Assembly (NCBI GenBank): GCA_026193735.1
Contig: JAPHUJ010000091.1
Coordinates: 1 to 7,113, forward strand
Source: Sulfurovum sp.
GTDB lineage: Bacteria > Campylobacterota > Campylobacteria > Campylobacterales > Sulfurovaceae
DNA: 7,113 nucleotides
Direction of reading: 5' to 3'
The position numbers and the translations under genes were made by a program. The notes beneath the pieces are model-generated. The model was not told the origin of the DNA. It searched no databases and saw only the letters and a program-made list of their open reading frames with translations. Positions 5,313-7,113 of the stretch are shown here, piece after piece (position 1 is the first letter of the stretch; every line of letters starts with the position of its first letter).

Positions 5313-6584
5313 ATGTCTTCTATCATTAATCATTTTCAAACCCTTACCAAGATTCCCCATTGCAGTAAATTAGCAGATAGATTGTTTGATTATTTAGTTG
5401 ATTTTTCTAAAAGCAGAGGATACAGTGTAGAAGTAGATCAGACAAAGAATATCTATATTTTCAAAGGTGAACCTACACTTTGTCTTCAAGCGCATTATGA
5501 CATGGTCTGCATGGGTAAAGCACCTGTTTTAGAAACCTATGTGGAAGATGGCTGGATGAAAGCTAAAGACTCTTCTTTAGGTGCAGACAATGGCATGGGT
5601 ATAGCTATGATGATGCAACTCATGGATGAGGGTAAAGAGTTAGAGTTTTTGCTCACCTCAGATGAAGAGATAGGTTTGATAGGTGCAAATGAAGTAGCCT
5701 TTGAGCTTAAGAGTAAATATATGTTGAATCTTGACAGTGAAGATGAAGCAGAAGTATATATAGGATGTGCGGGTGGTGTAGATATCACAGCAAAAAGACA
5801 AGATACATATATTGAAGGAACGGGTACTTGTTATGAAGTGGCTGTAAAAGGGCTGATGGGTGGACATTCTGGTGTAGACATAGATAAAGGTATTCCTTCT
5901 GCGATTAAAGTTCTGGGAGAGTATTTGTATCAGCATAAAGTAACCCAGTTGGCAAGTATCTATGCAGGAGAACGCCGTAACTCCATTCCTGCAAATGCGG
6001 TGGCTATAGTCTATAGCAATACAGCATTGGAAAGTACAGATATGGTAAAGGTACGTGTACTGAATGAAACACCCAAAGTGCTGAGAGAGGGTGAAAAAAC
6101 CATAGAGATGATACATGCATTTAAACATGGAGTACGTGCTCAAAATGAGGAACTTGGTATCCCTGATGTGAGCATCAATCTTGCCATTATTACGGCAGAT
6201 GAGAAGGGTGGTCTTCTTGTAGAGACAAGTGCACGAGCGATGGCTGCTGACAAGTTGGAAAACCTTTCAAAAGAAACATTAAATTTTTTTAAATCGTATG
6301 GCTTTGAAGTAGCATTAGAAGATAAGTACCCTGCATGGAAACCGGACATTAGTGAATTTACAGATCTCGTGAGTACAGAGATGAAAGCGGTCTTTGGAAA
6401 AACAAAGATGATGGCCATACATGCTGGTCTTGAATGTGGGGTCATTGCCCAGAAATACCCTGCGATGAAGTTCGCTTCCATTGGGCCGACAATATGTTAC
6501 CCTCATTCAACTAGAGAAATGGTAGATTTGGCTTCTGTTGAGAGAACCTTTGAAGTTTTACAAAAAATAATAGAATCAGTTTAA
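5313..6584 (+). CDS. pepD: Aminoacyl-histidine (Xaa-His) dipeptidase, peptidase family M20
   Basis: The 423-residue cytosolic zinc dipeptidase would split dipeptides such as those with C-terminal histidine. Residues matching the known PepD active site are present: His61 and Asp63 in AHYDMV, the bridging Asp92 in LGADNGMG, the catalytic Glu118 and metal-binding Glu119 in SDEEIGLIGA, Asp141 in NLDSEDE, His398 in YPHST. Family landmarks GCAGG (151-155), GGHSG (183-187) and IHAGLECG (369-376) are also intact. The enzyme is about 60 residues shorter than the ~485-residue E. coli form; the missing length falls mainly near residues 66-80 and in the lid domain around 235-285, so the catalytic core is complete. 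The start is supported by AGGAA at 5304-5308. It is divergent from the small membrane protein gene and is followed 77 bases on by the PPK2 gene, which has its own candidate promoter. Confidence 0.93.
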   Translation: MSSIINHFQTLTKIPHCSKLADRLFDYLVDFSKSRGYSVEVDQTKNIYIFKGEPTLCLQAHYDMVCMGKAPVLETYVEDGWMKAKDSSLGADNGMGIAMMMQLMDEGKELEFLLTSDEEIGLIGANEVAFELKSKYMLNLDSEDEAEVYIGCAGGVDITAKRQDTYIEGTGTCYEVAVKGLMGGHSGVDIDKGIPSAIKVLGEYLYQHKVTQLASIYAGERRNSIPANAVAIVYSNTALESTDMVKVRVLNETPKVLREGEKTIEMIHAFKHGVRAQNEELGIPDVSINLAIITADEKGGLLVETSARAMAADKLENLSKETLNFFKSYGFEVALEDKYPAWKPDISEFTDLVSTEMKAVFGKTKMMAIHAGLECGVIAQKYPAMKFASIGPTICYPHSTREMVDLASVERTFEVLQKIIESV

Positions 6585-6626
6585 GTTATCATATTTATAA
6601 TTTTTATTAAAGATAAATAGGAGTAA

Positions 6627-6632
6627 TATAAT
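6627..6632 (+). promoter_or_regulatory. Putative -10 box for the PPK2 gene
   Basis: TATAAT in the 77-base gap after pepD, with an A/T-rich upstream stretch and no clear -35. A start near 6639 would leave a leader of about 23 bases that includes AAGGG just before the ATG. No terminator is seen after pepD, so read-through from pepD is also possible. Confidence 0.42.
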
Positions 6633-6661
6633 ACAAGATACTAGACATTAAAAGGGTAAAA

Positions 6662-7113
6662 ATGAAGACAATATTTCAAGATTTAGAGTACTTACGTAAA
6701 GAGATAAAAGACGAAGAAGCAAAGAAGATCATAAAAGAACTTGAATCCAATATTCATTTATTGAAAACAAAAAGTGGATTGTCTCAGTTAATGGGTAAAA
6801 AAAAGCTTGCGAAGATCACTCATAATGTTCAGTATGAAAATGAGTTAAAAGATTTACAGGTAGAGCTTATCAAGTTGCAAAACTGGGTTTATGAGAACAA
6901 CAAACGTGTGATGATCATTTTTGAAGGACGTGATGCAGCCGGTAAAGGTGGTGCGATCAAAAGATTTACCCAATACCTCAATCCTAGAAAATTTAGAGTT
7001 GTTGCTCTACAAAAACCGACAGAAGTGGAAACAGGGCAGTTTTACTTCCAACGATACTTCCAGCATCTCCCAAATCCGGGAGAGATCACTTTTTTTGATA
7101 GAAGCTGGTACAA
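6662..7113 (+). CDS. ppk2: Polyphosphate kinase 2 (PPK2) family, cut by window end
   Basis: The first 150 residues are present and the gene runs off the right edge. PPK2 enzymes use polyphosphate to phosphorylate nucleotides in the cytosol, or the reverse. After a charged helical N-terminus of about 80 residues comes the Walker A loop [10 protein letters not shown] (88-97), then the family segments [16 protein letters not shown] (106-121) and [11 protein letters not shown] (127-137), and the Walker B motif ITFFDRSWY (142-150), where the window ends. These are characteristic of PPK2 and not of the unrelated PPK1. The class, and hence whether the substrate is a nucleoside mono- or diphosphate, cannot be decided without the lid region. 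AAGGG upstream supports the start. The gene follows pepD on the same strand. Confidence 0.93.
   Translation, partial: MKTIFQDLEYLRKEIKDEEAKKIIKELESNIHLLKTKSGLSQLMGKKKLAKITHNVQYENELKDLQVELIKLQNWVYENNKRVMIIFEGRDAAGKGGAIKRFTQYLNPRKFRVVALQKPTEVETGQFYFQRYFQHLPNPGEITFFDRSWY

Noticed and set aside
5658..6143. A long minus-strand open frame (161 codons) inside pepD.
   Set aside because: It lies opposite a clearly real gene, is unusually rich in Cys, Tyr and Phe, matches no domain, and is best explained as a chance antisense frame.
1..7113. Mobile elements, tRNA or rRNA genes, CRISPR arrays, attachment sites.
   Set aside because: No transposase or integrase reading frame, no terminal inverted repeats, no short regularly spaced repeats and no recognisable structural RNA were found; the only long repeat is within the coding duplication.

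Overview
The window looks like chromosomal DNA from a Campylobacterota bacterium, most likely Sulfurovum- or Sulfurimonas-like. This is inferred from the AT-rich, compact gene layout, the A/T-rich promoter regions with TATAAT-type -10 boxes and no clear -35, and the overall look of TrpB and the cytochromes. No database search was possible. I see no rRNA, tRNA, insertion sequence, integrase or CRISPR array.

Layout. Bases 1-71 probably carry the last codons of an upstream gene. A small secreted monoheme cytochrome c (cytochrome c'-like) follows on the plus strand (192-584). It converges on a minus-strand group, read right to left: trpB (3210-1987), a four-helix b-type cytochrome (1939-1355) and a SUKH/SMI1-KNR4-type protein (1308-607). 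Gaps of 47 and 46 bases would allow co-transcription. A divergent control region (3211-3320) holds a perfect 9+1+9 palindrome lying over the -10 box of a small DUF1653-type gene (3321-3539). Next comes the least familiar gene, a 363-residue predicted periplasmic protein (3639-4730) made of two tandem copies of an unknown ~155-residue module. Two overlapping minus-strand genes follow: a 73-residue membrane protein with a cysteine-bearing tail (5250-5029) and a 60-residue CPXCG zinc-ribbon protein (5029-4847). They diverge from pepD, an M20-type dipeptidase (5313-6584). The window ends inside a PPK2-type polyphosphate kinase (6662 onward), cut just after the Walker B motif.

How the genes fit together. 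Most are housekeeping or respiratory genes with no obvious shared pathway. The two cytochromes could meet at the inner membrane/periplasm interface, but nothing in the sequence ties them together beyond proximity. The SUKH protein has no toxin partner here. The points most worth following are the internal duplication (with a nearly identical central block that suggests gene conversion), the coupled pair of small cysteine-rich proteins, and the palindrome over the DUF1653 promoter. I do not see a convincing new multi-gene system; the duplicated periplasmic protein is the best candidate for undescribed biology.
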